Positions 25,852 through 33,665 of a DNA stretch of 61,966 nucleotides are shown in pieces. The position numbers were made by a program, and so were the translations under genes. How positions within the stretch are numbered: position 1 is the first letter of the stretch; every line of letters starts with the position of its first letter. Below the pieces are notes generated by a model. It saw nothing but the letters and a program-made list of their open reading frames with translations, did not search any database and was not told the DNA's origin. Source of the stretch: Anaeroplasmataceae bacterium (GTDB lineage: Bacteria > Bacillota_I > Bacilli_A > Acholeplasmatales > Anaeroplasmataceae); NCBI GenBank assembly GCA_020025015.1, contig JAHHSV010000006.1:1-61966 (forward strand). The letters run 5' to 3'.

Positions 25852-27330
25852 ATGGTGATGAAATATTTACAAAGACTAGGTAAGTCTTTGATGTTACCAA
25901 TCGCTGTATTGCCAGTATGTGCCATTTTAATGGGTATTGGTTATGCGATTGATGCAAACGTTATGACAGGTGCAGCTAAGGCTAACGTAGTTGCAGTATT
26001 TTTAGTTAAAGCAGGTGGTGCTTTAATTGATAACATGGCAATCTTGTTTGCTATTGGTGTTGCTGTTGGTATGTCAACTGATCAACATGGTGCTGCTGCG
26101 TTAGCAGGTCTAGTTTCTTGGTTAGTAATCCAAACATTATTAGCACCTACTTCAATTCCTTCATATTGCTATGAAGAGGGTTCAACACAATTAGCAGCGT
26201 TCAGTAAAATCGGCAACCAATTTATTGGTATTTTAGCGGGTATAATTGGTGGACACTGCTACAATTTCTTCAAGAACACAGAATTACCTGCTTATTTAGG
26301 CTTTTTCAGTGGCCGTAGAGCGGTTGCAATTGTTACTACAGGTGTTACATTAGTAGTTGCATTAATTTTATTAGGTGTATGGCCTTATTTATATTTAGGT
26401 TTATTCTATATGGGCAAGGGATTTACTTCAATTGGTTTTTGGGGTGCTGGTTTATATGGTTTCTTCAACCGTTTATTGATTCCAATTGGTTTACACCATG
26501 CATTAAATTCAGTATTCTGGTTTGACGTTGCTCAAATTAATGATATTAAAGCATTCTGGACAGGTGTTGTTTCTGGTAATGGTTATACAGGCGTTGATAC
26601 AGTATTACAAGCAGGTCAAGCTGGTATGTATCAAGCTGGTTTCTTCCCAATTATGATGTTCGGTTTACCAGGTGCTGGTTTAGCAATGTATATGACTGCA
26701 AAGCCTGAGAAGAAAAAATCTACATTAGGTATTATTGGCGCAGCAGCATTTGCTTCATTCTTAACTGGTGTTACTGAGCCTCTAGAATTCTCATTTATGT
26801 TCCTTGCTCCAGTATTATATGTAATTCATGCTGTTTTAACTGGTTTATCAGTATTAATCGTTGCAGCTATGCCTGTACGTGCTGGTTTCTGGTTCTCAGC
26901 TGGTTTAGTTGACTATATCTTCAGTATTTTCTGCCCTAACCAAGCAAATATTTGGGCTTTACCATTAATTGGTTTAGGATTCTTCGGATTATATTTCGTA
27001 ATTTTCTACTTTGTAATTAAGAAGATGAATCTTAAGACTCCTGGACGTGAAGAAGACGAAGATGAGACTCAAGTTGTATTAGCTAATAATGACTATACAA
27101 GTGTAGCTGAAATCGTATTAAAAGGCTTAGGTGGAAAAGAAAATGTTAAATCTTTAGACAATTGTGTAACTAGATTACGTCTTGAAGTTAAAGATTATAC
27201 ACAAGTTGATGAAAAGGTTATTAAATCTGCAGGTATTGCAGGTGTAATTAGACCTTCTAAAGATACAGTACAAGTTATCGTTGGAACAAAGGTTCAATTT
27301 GTTGCTGACGAAATGAAAAAAATGTTATAA
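25852..27330 (+). CDS. nagE: PTS N-acetylglucosamine-type EIICB transporter
   Basis: A 492-residue membrane transporter with about ten hydrophobic segments (EIIC, residues about 1-390) and a C-terminal EIIB domain with the phosphorylatable Cys in LDNCVTRLRLEV at about 435. The segment GLHHALNSVFWFDVAQI is typical of GlcNAc-specific NagE rather than glucose PtsG. The EIIA part is separate (crr). AGGGAGG is 11 bases before ATG 25852; a second ATG at 25858 is possible. The neighbours nagB and nagA support GlcNAc as substrate. Confidence 0.92.
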   Translation: MVMKYLQRLGKSLMLPIAVLPVCAILMGIGYAIDANVMTGAAKANVVAVFLVKAGGALIDNMAILFAIGVAVGMSTDQHGAAALAGLVSWLVIQTLLAPTSIPSYCYEEGSTQLAAFSKIGNQFIGILAGIIGGHCYNFFKNTELPAYLGFFSGRRAVAIVTTGVTLVVALILLGVWPYLYLGLFYMGKGFTSIGFWGAGLYGFFNRLLIPIGLHHALNSVFWFDVAQINDIKAFWTGVVSGNGYTGVDTVLQAGQAGMYQAGFFPIMMFGLPGAGLAMYMTAKPEKKKSTLGIIGAAAFASFLTGVTEPLEFSFMFLAPVLYVIHAVLTGLSVLIVAAMPVRAGFWFSAGLVDYIFSIFCPNQANIWALPLIGLGFFGLYFVIFYFVIKKMNLKTPGREEDEDETQVVLANNDYTSVAEIVLKGLGGKENVKSLDNCVTRLRLEVKDYTQVDEKVIKSAGIAGVIRPSKDTVQVIVGTKVQFVADEMKKML

Positions 27331-27370
27331 CATAAATAATGAATTCCTGGCGAGAATTTTTTAGAAGGGG

Positions 27371-27399
27371 GGGAGCCTATGGAAGGCTCCCTTACTTTA
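27371..27399 (+). terminator. Intercistronic hairpin after nagE, partial terminator
   Basis: GGGAGCC at 27371-27377 pairs with GGCTCCC at 27385-27391, followed by the weak TTACTTTATT tract. It probably allows readthrough or protects upstream mRNA; the gap to nagB shows no clear second promoter. Confidence 0.6.
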
Positions 27400-27489
27400 T
27401 TAGTAATTAAAATATCTTATAAAATTTGAAATATCAAAAAAAGAAAGTATAGTTACATTTGAAATGAAAAAATAAAGAGGTAGAAAATT

Positions 27490-28218
27490 ATGCGAATTAT
27501 AAGAACTAAAAATTATGATGATATGAGCAAGAAGGCGGCTGACCTTATTGCTGCTGTAGTTTTATTAAAGCCTAATTGTGTTTTAGGTTTAGCAACTGGA
27601 TCATCTCCAATTGGAACTTACAACAATTTGGTTCAAAAATATGAAGAGGGTAACTTAGATTTTAGTACAGTTAGATCAGTTAACCTAGATGAATATAAGG
27701 GTTTACCAAGAACTAACGATCAAAGCTACTATTATTTCATGCATAAAAATTTATTTAGCAGAGTAAATATTAATTTAGATAATACACATTTACCTAATGG
27801 TATGGAGCCTGATTCAGATAAGGCATGTAAAGAATATGATGCAGTTATTAAATCTATGGGTGGCGTTGATATGCAATTATTAGGCTTAGGTCATGATGGG
27901 CATATTGGTTTCAACGAACCTAACAATGAATTTGATAAGACTACTCATTGCGTAAATTTAACACAAATGACAATTGAAGCCAACAAGCGTTTCTTCGCAT
28001 CAATTGATGATGTACCTAGACAAGCATATACTATGGGTGTTGGTACAATTATGGATGCAAAGATGGTTATTATGGTTGTTTCAGGTAAGGATAAGGCGGA
28101 AATTTTAAAGAAAGCTTTCTTTGGCCCAGTTACTCCAGAAGTTCCAGCTTCAATTTTACAATTCCATCCTAATTTCGTTCTTGTAGCTGATGAAGATGCA
28201 TTATCACTTGTTAAGTAA
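27490..28218 (+). CDS. nagB: Glucosamine-6-phosphate deaminase
   Basis: Converts glucosamine-6-phosphate to fructose-6-phosphate and ammonia. The 242 residues show GLATGSSPIGTY (phosphate loop), NLDEY with the catalytic Asp, and LGLGHDGHIGFNEP with the Asp-His-Glu active-site set. Its length is that of the shorter Firmicutes NagB, which lacks the E. coli allosteric tail. It lies 9 bases before nagA. Confidence 0.97.
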   Translation: MRIIRTKNYDDMSKKAADLIAAVVLLKPNCVLGLATGSSPIGTYNNLVQKYEEGNLDFSTVRSVNLDEYKGLPRTNDQSYYYFMHKNLFSRVNINLDNTHLPNGMEPDSDKACKEYDAVIKSMGGVDMQLLGLGHDGHIGFNEPNNEFDKTTHCVNLTQMTIEANKRFFASIDDVPRQAYTMGVGTIMDAKMVIMVVSGKDKAEILKKAFFGPVTPEVPASILQFHPNFVLVADEDALSLVK

Positions 28219-28227
28219 GGTGATTTT

Positions 28228-29367
28228 ATGATCATTCAAAGCGAAAGAGTATGGGTTGCTAACCAATTTTCACCTCTACAAATTGAAATTTTAAATGATA
28301 AAATTGTTCACATTTATCCTTATAATTCTCATAAGGTTGATAAGGATTATGGTGACAAGCGTATTGTTCCAGGCTTCATTGATATACATACTCATGGAGC
28401 TTATGGTTTCGATACTAATGATGCTGAAGAAGAAGGCTTAAGATACTGGATGCGTCACATTCCTGAAGAGGGTGTAACTGGTATTTTGCCTACAACAGTA
28501 ACTCAATTGCCAGCAGTTCTTGAGCCTGCCTTAAAAAATGTTGCTAAGGTGGTCAAGGATGGTTATGATGGTGCTGAAATTTTAGGTGTACACTTTGAAG
28601 GCCCATATTTAGATATGGAGTATAAAGGGGCACAACCACCAGAAGCGATTGCAAAGCCTACAGTAGAACAATTTGAACGCTATCAAGAGTGTGCAAATGG
28701 TTTAATTAAATATATTACAATTGCTCCTGAACATGACGAGGATTTTGCTTTAATCCATCATCTAGTTGCAACTGGTGTTGTACCTTCAATTGGTCATTCA
28801 AGTGCAACATATGAACAAGTACTATTAGCTGTTGCTAATGGTTGTTGTTCAATGACTCATGTTTACAATGGTATGACTGGATATCATCACCGTAAGTTAG
28901 GCATCGTAGGCGCTGCCTTCCGTATTCGTGATATGTTTGGTGAAATCATTTGTGATGGCTGCCATAGCACATTTGCAGCCTTAAATAATTACTTTAATTC
29001 AAAGGGGCGTGATTATGGAATCCTAATTTCAGATTCACTACGCTGTAAAGGCTGTTCACCTGATGGGGTTTATACCTTAGGTGGCCATGAAATTGTGGTA
29101 GGCACAGATGGTCTTGCTAGAATTAAAGGAACTGATACTATTGCTGGTAGTACATTAAAGATTAATCGTGGTTTACAAAATTTAGTTGAAAAAGCTTTAT
29201 TACCTTTTGATGTTGCTTTAAATGCATGTACTATTAATCCTGCTCGTTGCTTAAGAGTAGACGACCGCAAGGGTAAACTTTGTGTTGGCTATGACGCAGA
29301 TATAGTAGTATTAGAAGATAATTACGACGTATTACAAACATATTGTCGTGGTAAAGAAATGTTATAA
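28228..29367 (+). CDS. nagA: N-acetylglucosamine-6-phosphate deacetylase
   Basis: A 379-residue metallohydrolase removing acetate from GlcNAc-6-P to give the NagB substrate. It has the GFIDIHTHGAYG metal site at about 50, HFEGPYLD with the metal-binding Glu, GHSSATYEQ and THVYNGMTG histidines, and the catalytic Asp in AGSTLKINRGLQN proximity. AAGGTGA precedes the ATG. Order crr-nagE-nagB-nagA gives complete GlcNAc entry to glycolysis. Confidence 0.96.
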   Translation: MIIQSERVWVANQFSPLQIEILNDKIVHIYPYNSHKVDKDYGDKRIVPGFIDIHTHGAYGFDTNDAEEEGLRYWMRHIPEEGVTGILPTTVTQLPAVLEPALKNVAKVVKDGYDGAEILGVHFEGPYLDMEYKGAQPPEAIAKPTVEQFERYQECANGLIKYITIAPEHDEDFALIHHLVATGVVPSIGHSSATYEQVLLAVANGCCSMTHVYNGMTGYHHRKLGIVGAAFRIRDMFGEIICDGCHSTFAALNNYFNSKGRDYGILISDSLRCKGCSPDGVYTLGGHEIVVGTDGLARIKGTDTIAGSTLKINRGLQNLVEKALLPFDVALNACTINPARCLRVDDRKGKLCVGYDADIVVLEDNYDVLQTYCRGKEML

Positions 29368-29380
29368 TGGAGAGAAAAAA

Positions 29381-29641
29381 ATGAAAGAATTTAGTTATGT
29401 AATTAAGGATTCAGTGGGAATCCATGCCCGTCCAGCTGGTTTATTAGTAAATGAGGTTAAGAGCTTAGCTCCTACTAAGGTTTACTTAACAAAAGCAGGA
29501 AAGAAAGTAGACGCAGAGCGTTTATTCTCAGTTTTATCATTAGGTGTTAAATGTGGCGAAGAGGTTGTAGTTACTGTTGAAGGTAAAAACGAAGAAAAAG
29601 CAGCAGCACAATTAGAAGAATTCTTCAAAAACAATTTATAG
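29381..29641 (+). CDS. ptsH: Phosphocarrier protein HPr, without the Ser46 regulatory site
   Basis: An 86-residue HPr with the catalytic His15 in GIHARPAG. The usual regulatory motif around Ser46 (K-S-I-M-G-V-M-S-L-G in Bacillus) reads E-R-L-F-S-V-L-S-L-G here, so the serine phosphorylated by HPr kinase is replaced by Arg47 (structural position 46). Catalysis should be intact. GGAGAG precedes ATG 29381; an earlier in-frame start at 29348 would lie within nagA. HPr adjoins EI (ptsI) as usual but sits at the end of the nag operon. Confidence 0.95.
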   Translation: MKEFSYVIKDSVGIHARPAGLLVNEVKSLAPTKVYLTKAGKKVDAERLFSVLSLGVKCGEEVVVTVEGKNEEKAAAQLEEFFKNNL

Positions 29642-29654
29642 TAGGAGTGATTCT

Positions 29655-31283
29655 ATGAATAAAATATTAGGTACCTTTGTTTCAGAAGGTATATCTATTG
29701 GTAAAATTCAAACATTACCAGAGGCTATCAGGGTTACTAATGATTTAGTTAATGATCGTGAGGCTGAGGTACGTCGCTACGAAGAAGCTACACAAAAAGC
29801 TAAGAAGCTTACTGAGGCATTAATTAATAAGACTAAGGATGATGCAGCTAAGGAAATTCTTGAAATTCATATGATGATGTTTGAGGATTTAGATTATGTA
29901 GAGACTATAAAATCAAATATTATGGATAATGGCTATAATGCACAGTATGCAGTCAAAGAAGCTGGTAATGTGCTAAGTCAAATGTTCTTAAATATGGATG
30001 ATGAATATATGCAAGCTCGTTCAGCTGACGTAATTGATATTTCTGATACAATTATTAAGGTTTTAGCTGGTCAAGGAAGCTTAGATTATTTTGAGCCTGC
30101 AATCTTTGTAGGTACTGATATAATGCCAAGCCAATTAGTAGAATTAGATCCTGAAATTATTTTAGGCTTTGCTTTTACTGAAGGCGCAGTAAATTCTCAT
30201 AGTGGTATTGTTGCTCGTAATATGAGTATACCCATGGTTTGCCAATTACACGTGGATTTACGAGGCTATGATGGTATGCAAGGTATTGTTGATGGTAAGG
30301 CAGGCTTATTAATTGTTGATCCTGATGAAGTGACCTTAAAGACATACGAAAGGAAAATACAAGAGCAAAAGGAATTCCAGACAATGCTAGCTGAATTAAA
30401 GGGGAAGGCTGATGAAACTGAAGATGGTAGAACCCTTAAGATTAATGCTAATATTGGCAAGCCTGAGGATTTACCAAAGGTTTTAGAAAACGATGCTGCT
30501 GGTATAGGTTTATTTAGGAGTGAATTCTTATATTTAGATTGTAATGATTATCCTACTGAAGAACAACAATTTTTAGCATACAAGAAGGTTGCTGAAGGTA
30601 TGAATGGTAAAGTTGTAGTTGTTAGGACCTTAGATATTGGTGCTGATAAGACGGTGCCTTACTTTAATTTACCAGAGGAGCACAATCCTGCCCTAGGTTA
30701 CCGTGCAATTCGTATTTGTTTAGATAGACAGGATTTATTTAAGACTCAATTAAGAGCAATATTAAGAGCTTCAGCTTATGGTAATATTGCCATCATGACT
30801 CCAATGATTATTTCTCTTGAGGAAGTTTTAGAGGTAAAACGTATTTTAGCAGAGGTTAAGGCAGATTTAGATCGAGATAATATTCCTTATAATAGGGGGA
30901 TAATGTTAGGTGTAATGATTGAAACACCTGCTGCAGTTTTGATTAGTGATAAGCTTGCTGAAGAAGTGGATTTCTTCTCAGTAGGTACTAACGATTTAAC
31001 TCAATACACATTAGCCTGCGACCGTGAGAATCAAAAGCTTAAATTTGATAAGCATCATTTAGCCATCCTAAGAATGCTTAAGATTATCGTTGATAATGCT
31101 CATAAGCATAACACAAAGGTTTCTATTTGTGGTGAGCTAGGGGCTGATCTTGATTTAACAGAATACTATTTAGCAATTGGTTTAGATGCTGTTTCAGTAT
31201 CTGCACCTGCAGTATTAAAGGTTAGAAATAAGGTTCGTAGCTTAAATTATGCTGAAATAATGAAAAAATATAAACCATTATAA
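29655..31283 (+). CDS. ptsI: PTS enzyme I (phosphoenolpyruvate--protein phosphotransferase)
   Basis: Transfers phosphate from PEP to HPr. The 542 residues are slightly short of the usual 570. The phospho-His lies in NSHSGIVARN at about 180; the family's GGRTSHSAI is altered to EGAVNSHSGI. The PEP-binding barrel has GIGLFRSEFLYLD, RTLDIGADK, GVMIETPAA, FFSVGTNDLTQYTLACDR and the active-site Cys in VSICGELGAD. It is followed by a terminator at 31287. Confidence 0.96.
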   Translation: MNKILGTFVSEGISIGKIQTLPEAIRVTNDLVNDREAEVRRYEEATQKAKKLTEALINKTKDDAAKEILEIHMMMFEDLDYVETIKSNIMDNGYNAQYAVKEAGNVLSQMFLNMDDEYMQARSADVIDISDTIIKVLAGQGSLDYFEPAIFVGTDIMPSQLVELDPEIILGFAFTEGAVNSHSGIVARNMSIPMVCQLHVDLRGYDGMQGIVDGKAGLLIVDPDEVTLKTYERKIQEQKEFQTMLAELKGKADETEDGRTLKINANIGKPEDLPKVLENDAAGIGLFRSEFLYLDCNDYPTEEQQFLAYKKVAEGMNGKVVVVRTLDIGADKTVPYFNLPEEHNPALGYRAIRICLDRQDLFKTQLRAILRASAYGNIAIMTPMIISLEEVLEVKRILAEVKADLDRDNIPYNRGIMLGVMIETPAAVLISDKLAEEVDFFSVGTNDLTQYTLACDRENQKLKFDKHHLAILRMLKIIVDNAHKHNTKVSICGELGADLDLTEYYLAIGLDAVSVSAPAVLKVRNKVRSLNYAEIMKKYKPL

Positions 31284-31286
31284 GAT

Positions 31287-31312
31287 AAAGGAGTTTATAC
31301 TCCTTTTCTTTT
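31287..31312 (+). terminator. Terminator of the crr-nag-pts operon
   Basis: AAAGGAGT / ACTCCTTT with loop TTAT is followed by TTCTTTT. Confidence 0.85.
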
Positions 31313-31352
31313 GTAATCTAAAATAGTATAATTATATTAATGATTTTGTTGA

Positions 31353-31375
31353 TATAATACCATATATCTATGGTA
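31353..31375 (+). promoter_or_regulatory. Possible -10 and start-site palindrome for the 31563 gene
   Basis: TATAAT at 31353-31358 is overlapped by TACCATA-TATC-TATGGTA at 31358-31375, an inverted repeat at the expected start of transcription. It may be an operator or a 5' hairpin. No convincing -35 is seen. The rest of the leader to 31509 shows no recognisable element. Confidence 0.35.
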
Positions 31376-31509
31376 AGGTTCTATTTTTTAGAATTTGTTT
31401 GGACATACATTTAATTAATTATCAATTTAAATTTTAAAAAGTATAGTAGAATTATTATCCAAATAAAAAGTTTATGAAGTGTTTATACTTTAATCCTAAA
31501 AAACTAAGA

Positions 31510-31551
31510 AAGGAGAAAGGGTTAATTAGTAGTTACTCGAGCTAGATTAAC
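31510..31551 (+). promoter_or_regulatory. Distant Shine-Dalgarno site and hairpin before the 31563 gene
   Basis: AGGAGAAAGG at 31511-31520 lies 42 bases before the ATG. Between them, GTTAATTAG at 31521-31529 can pair with CTAGATTAAC at 31542-31551 (9 bp, one bulged G). If the hairpin forms, the site comes to an effective 11 bases from ATG 31563. An in-frame TAA at 31548 rules out a longer coding start. Confidence 0.45.
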
Positions 31552-31562
31552 TGTGTTTTATA

Positions 31563-32159
31563 ATGAAGGTTACTTTAAATGAAAAATGTAGGAAATATTT
31601 CTATGTTTATCAAAATGATAAGAAAATCCATACCATAAGAAAGAAAAAACCAGATTGTTATACAAATAATAATAGTCCTGTTATAATAAAAAGAACAACC
31701 TTAGTTAGAGAAATTTTTTATTATAGCGTAATGGGAATTCTTTTTATAGCCGCATTAGTATTTGCACGTCCAATTGCAGCATTGATTGCAGGTTTATGTT
31801 GCTATCCGATAAATCCATTTGACTTAGCAAATAAAACTGACATTTATATTAAGCGCCCTACAGGAAGTATTGATTTAGACTATACTAATTATCATACTAA
31901 TGCAAATGTCATTAATTTACCACGAATTCAGTTTTTACACATAAGATTTTATTCGTTAATGGTATCTTTATTACTTATTTGGGTTTTTCTTATTGAATCA
32001 TTAATAGCACACCAAAAACCAATGTGGTTGGCAATTATTGGTGTATATGCTGTGGTATACGCTATCATGATGTATGTGATTATAAAAAAATACATCAAAT
32101 CGTTTAACGAATATAAAAAGCAAATAGCAGATGACAAAAATATAATTGAAAATATGTAG
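31563..32159 (+). CDS. Hypothetical membrane protein
   Basis: A 198-residue protein. Its N-terminal 50 residues are basic and cytoplasmic-looking (YQNDKKIHTIRKKKPD), followed by membrane segments at about 53-80, 124-147 and 152-172 and a charged tail. No family is recognised. The ATG has no adjacent ribosome binding site; a purine-rich site lies 42 bases away beyond a hairpin. The small membrane-protein gene 32168 follows after 8 bases, so they likely form an operon. Confidence 0.6.
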   Translation: MKVTLNEKCRKYFYVYQNDKKIHTIRKKKPDCYTNNNSPVIIKRTTLVREIFYYSVMGILFIAALVFARPIAALIAGLCCYPINPFDLANKTDIYIKRPTGSIDLDYTNYHTNANVINLPRIQFLHIRFYSLMVSLLLIWVFLIESLIAHQKPMWLAIIGVYAVVYAIMMYVIIKKYIKSFNEYKKQIADDKNIIENM

Positions 32160-32167
32160 GTATAAAT

Positions 32168-32419
32168 TTGATTGAAGAATATATGATATGGTTTTGGGTA
32201 GGTATTTTCTTTGTCCTTGCTGGTTTAACTATTTGGACCAAGAATATGATTCCTTTCCTTTTGGGAATTTCTAATTTAGCAACAATTGTTATTAATTTTG
32301 CCTTCCATTTAAAATATTACTTTGAAATATTAATATTTTTCCTTCTAGCTTTAATATTGATTTTAGCATATCTTTTTAAGCTTAAATTTAAGAAAAATGA
32401 AGTGGATTCAATAGAGTAA
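32168..32419 (+). CDS. Small membrane protein, possibly NfeD-like
   Basis: An 83-residue protein, almost entirely hydrophobic (segments at about 6-22, 28-45 and 52-72) with a charged end (KLKFKKNEVDSIE). The pattern recalls the membrane part of NfeD-family proteins without the OB domain, but this is weak. The start is a TTG at 32168 with a poor AGGT site; an ATG at 32183 is an alternative. It closes with a terminator, behind which the intron remnant sits. Confidence 0.5.
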   Translation: MIEEYMIWFWVGIFFVLAGLTIWTKNMIPFLLGISNLATIVINFAFHLKYYFEILIFFLLALILILAYLFKLKFKKNEVDSIE

Positions 32420-32446
32420 AACTGATAGAGTAATCTGTCAGTTTTT
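32418..32446 (+). terminator. Terminator after 32168 gene, insertion site of the intron
   Basis: A stem of about 12 bp (32418-32429 with 32434-32445, loop GTAA, one G-U pair) is followed by T5. The group II intron relic starts immediately after the T run. Confidence 0.85.
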
Positions 32447-33593
32447 GTATGTATGACGGGCATATCATATTACTTTAGTGAAAGTCTAAAGAGGCGTATT
32501 TGTCGCGAACTCGATAGCAACTCGCAAAGCGTAAACCAGTAATGGAGCTTGAAAAGAAGCGATAGTGAAATCGTGGCCCACGAGCAGGAACTCAAGACAG
32601 AAGGCATTCTAGATAGGTAAGTTGACACAACACAATAAAGCCTAAATGACAAACGTAAATCTAGGGTGTAAATTGAGGGGGGGTAAACGAGGAAAACGAT
32701 ATGGCTTATCCCGTGAGATCCTATAGGTGATATAGTAGTAAAAACGAACTATAGGAAGTCAGCAGAGGTCATAGTAGGTAGAAATACTGAAGGACTGAGC
32801 AATTTATAAGACTATGGAAGTCTTGAAATCTATTTTAAATAAGTTAGATAGGGAACTAGAGGCAAGAGGTTTAAATTTTACTAGATGTGACGATGACACA
32901 ATTATATTAGTTAAGAGTGAAAAGGCTGCATATAGAGTAGTGCAATCTATAACAAAATACATAGAGAACTAACTTGGCTAAAGGTGAATATGACCAAGAC
33001 AAAGGTTTGTAAGCCTAATGATGTTAAATACCTAGGCTTTGGCTTTTACAAAGATAGTAAAGCTAAAATGTAGGAATGCATACCTCACGCTATAGCAAAA
33101 GCGAAATTTCAAAGTACGCTAAAGCGCCTAACAAAACGTAGTGAAATTATGACTTTAGATAAAAGTTTTGAAAGATTAAACTGGGCTATATGAGGTTGGG
33201 TAAATTATTTTAGAATAGGAAAGATGAAAACATTCCTAGCACAAGTTGATGCCAAACTACGAATAAGAATAAGAACGATAATTTGGCAATGGAAGGTCAC
33301 AAAAAGGAGGATTATAAATCTTATTAGATGTGCCTTTTCAGAGAATGAAGCGAGAGGGTTGGCTAACTGTAGAAAAGGATATATGTATGTAGTACACTCT
33401 AATATTCTGCAAAATGCAATAACAAAAGAACTATTAGTCAACCCAAATAAAAGGTTAGAACGACGCGGTCTAACCTTTAGTCTAGATTATTATTTAGCTA
33501 GAATTTAATTATAAATTGAGCCGCAATATGCCGAACGGTACGTACGGTGGTGTGGGAGGGGAGAAAGTTTACAAAACTTTCCCTCTACTCGAT
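32447..33593 (+). mobile_element. Degenerate group II intron, probably class IIC
   Basis: The 3' end has a domain V core (GAGCCGCAATATGCC, then GGTACGTACGGTGGTG, 33518-33551) and a domain VI stem ending in CTACTCGAT at 33593. The 5' part (about 32447-32813) is non-coding with the purine-rich islands of domain I. Within lies a broken reverse transcriptase/maturase. Total length is about 1.15 kb against roughly 2 kb for intact elements. Insertion straight after a terminator hairpin is the known preference of class IIC introns. The exact 5' boundary is estimated. Confidence 0.8.
32814..33508 (+). pseudogene. Group II intron reverse transcriptase/maturase remnant
   Basis: First piece 32814-32972 encodes the catalytic-loop region (LDRELEARGLNFTR, then CDDD where YADD is expected, then VKSEKAAYRVVQSITKYIEN). 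A frameshift leads to 32990-33508, which carries the thumb and maturase X domain (KYLGFGFYKDS ... GWVNYFRIGKM ... RKGYMYVVHSNIL ... SLDYYLARI), interrupted by TAG at 33071 and TGA at 33191. The N-terminal reverse transcriptase blocks are missing altogether, so an internal deletion came before or beside the point mutations. It cannot encode active protein. Confidence 0.9.
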
Positions 33594-33610
33594 TTTTAGT
33601 AAATATTAAA

Positions 33611-33639
33611 TTGAAAATTATGTACAAATTTGCTATAAT
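33611..33639 (+). promoter_or_regulatory. Promoter of the SNF2 gene
   Basis: TTGAAA at 33611-33616 and TATAAT at 33634-33639 with a 17-base spacer, just downstream of the intron end. The promoter is thus not disrupted by the intron. Confidence 0.8.
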
Positions 33640-33665
33640 GTAGGGTGGCTTGGAGGTATTTTTTT

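Noticed and set aside
27371..27399. GGGAGCC hairpin as a strong terminator splitting the nag operon.
   Set aside because: The T tract is poor and no clear promoter precedes nagB; treated as a partial terminator.
33191..33193. TGA inside the RT remnant as evidence that TGA codes Trp.
   Set aside because: The position before GWVNYF is usually a basic residue, not Trp; a TAG and a frameshift also break this frame, so it is decay.
32470..33508. Several open frames on both strands in the intron region as separate genes.
   Set aside because: The + strand pieces are fragments of the reverse transcriptase; the - strand ones are shadows with no family similarity or ribosome site.
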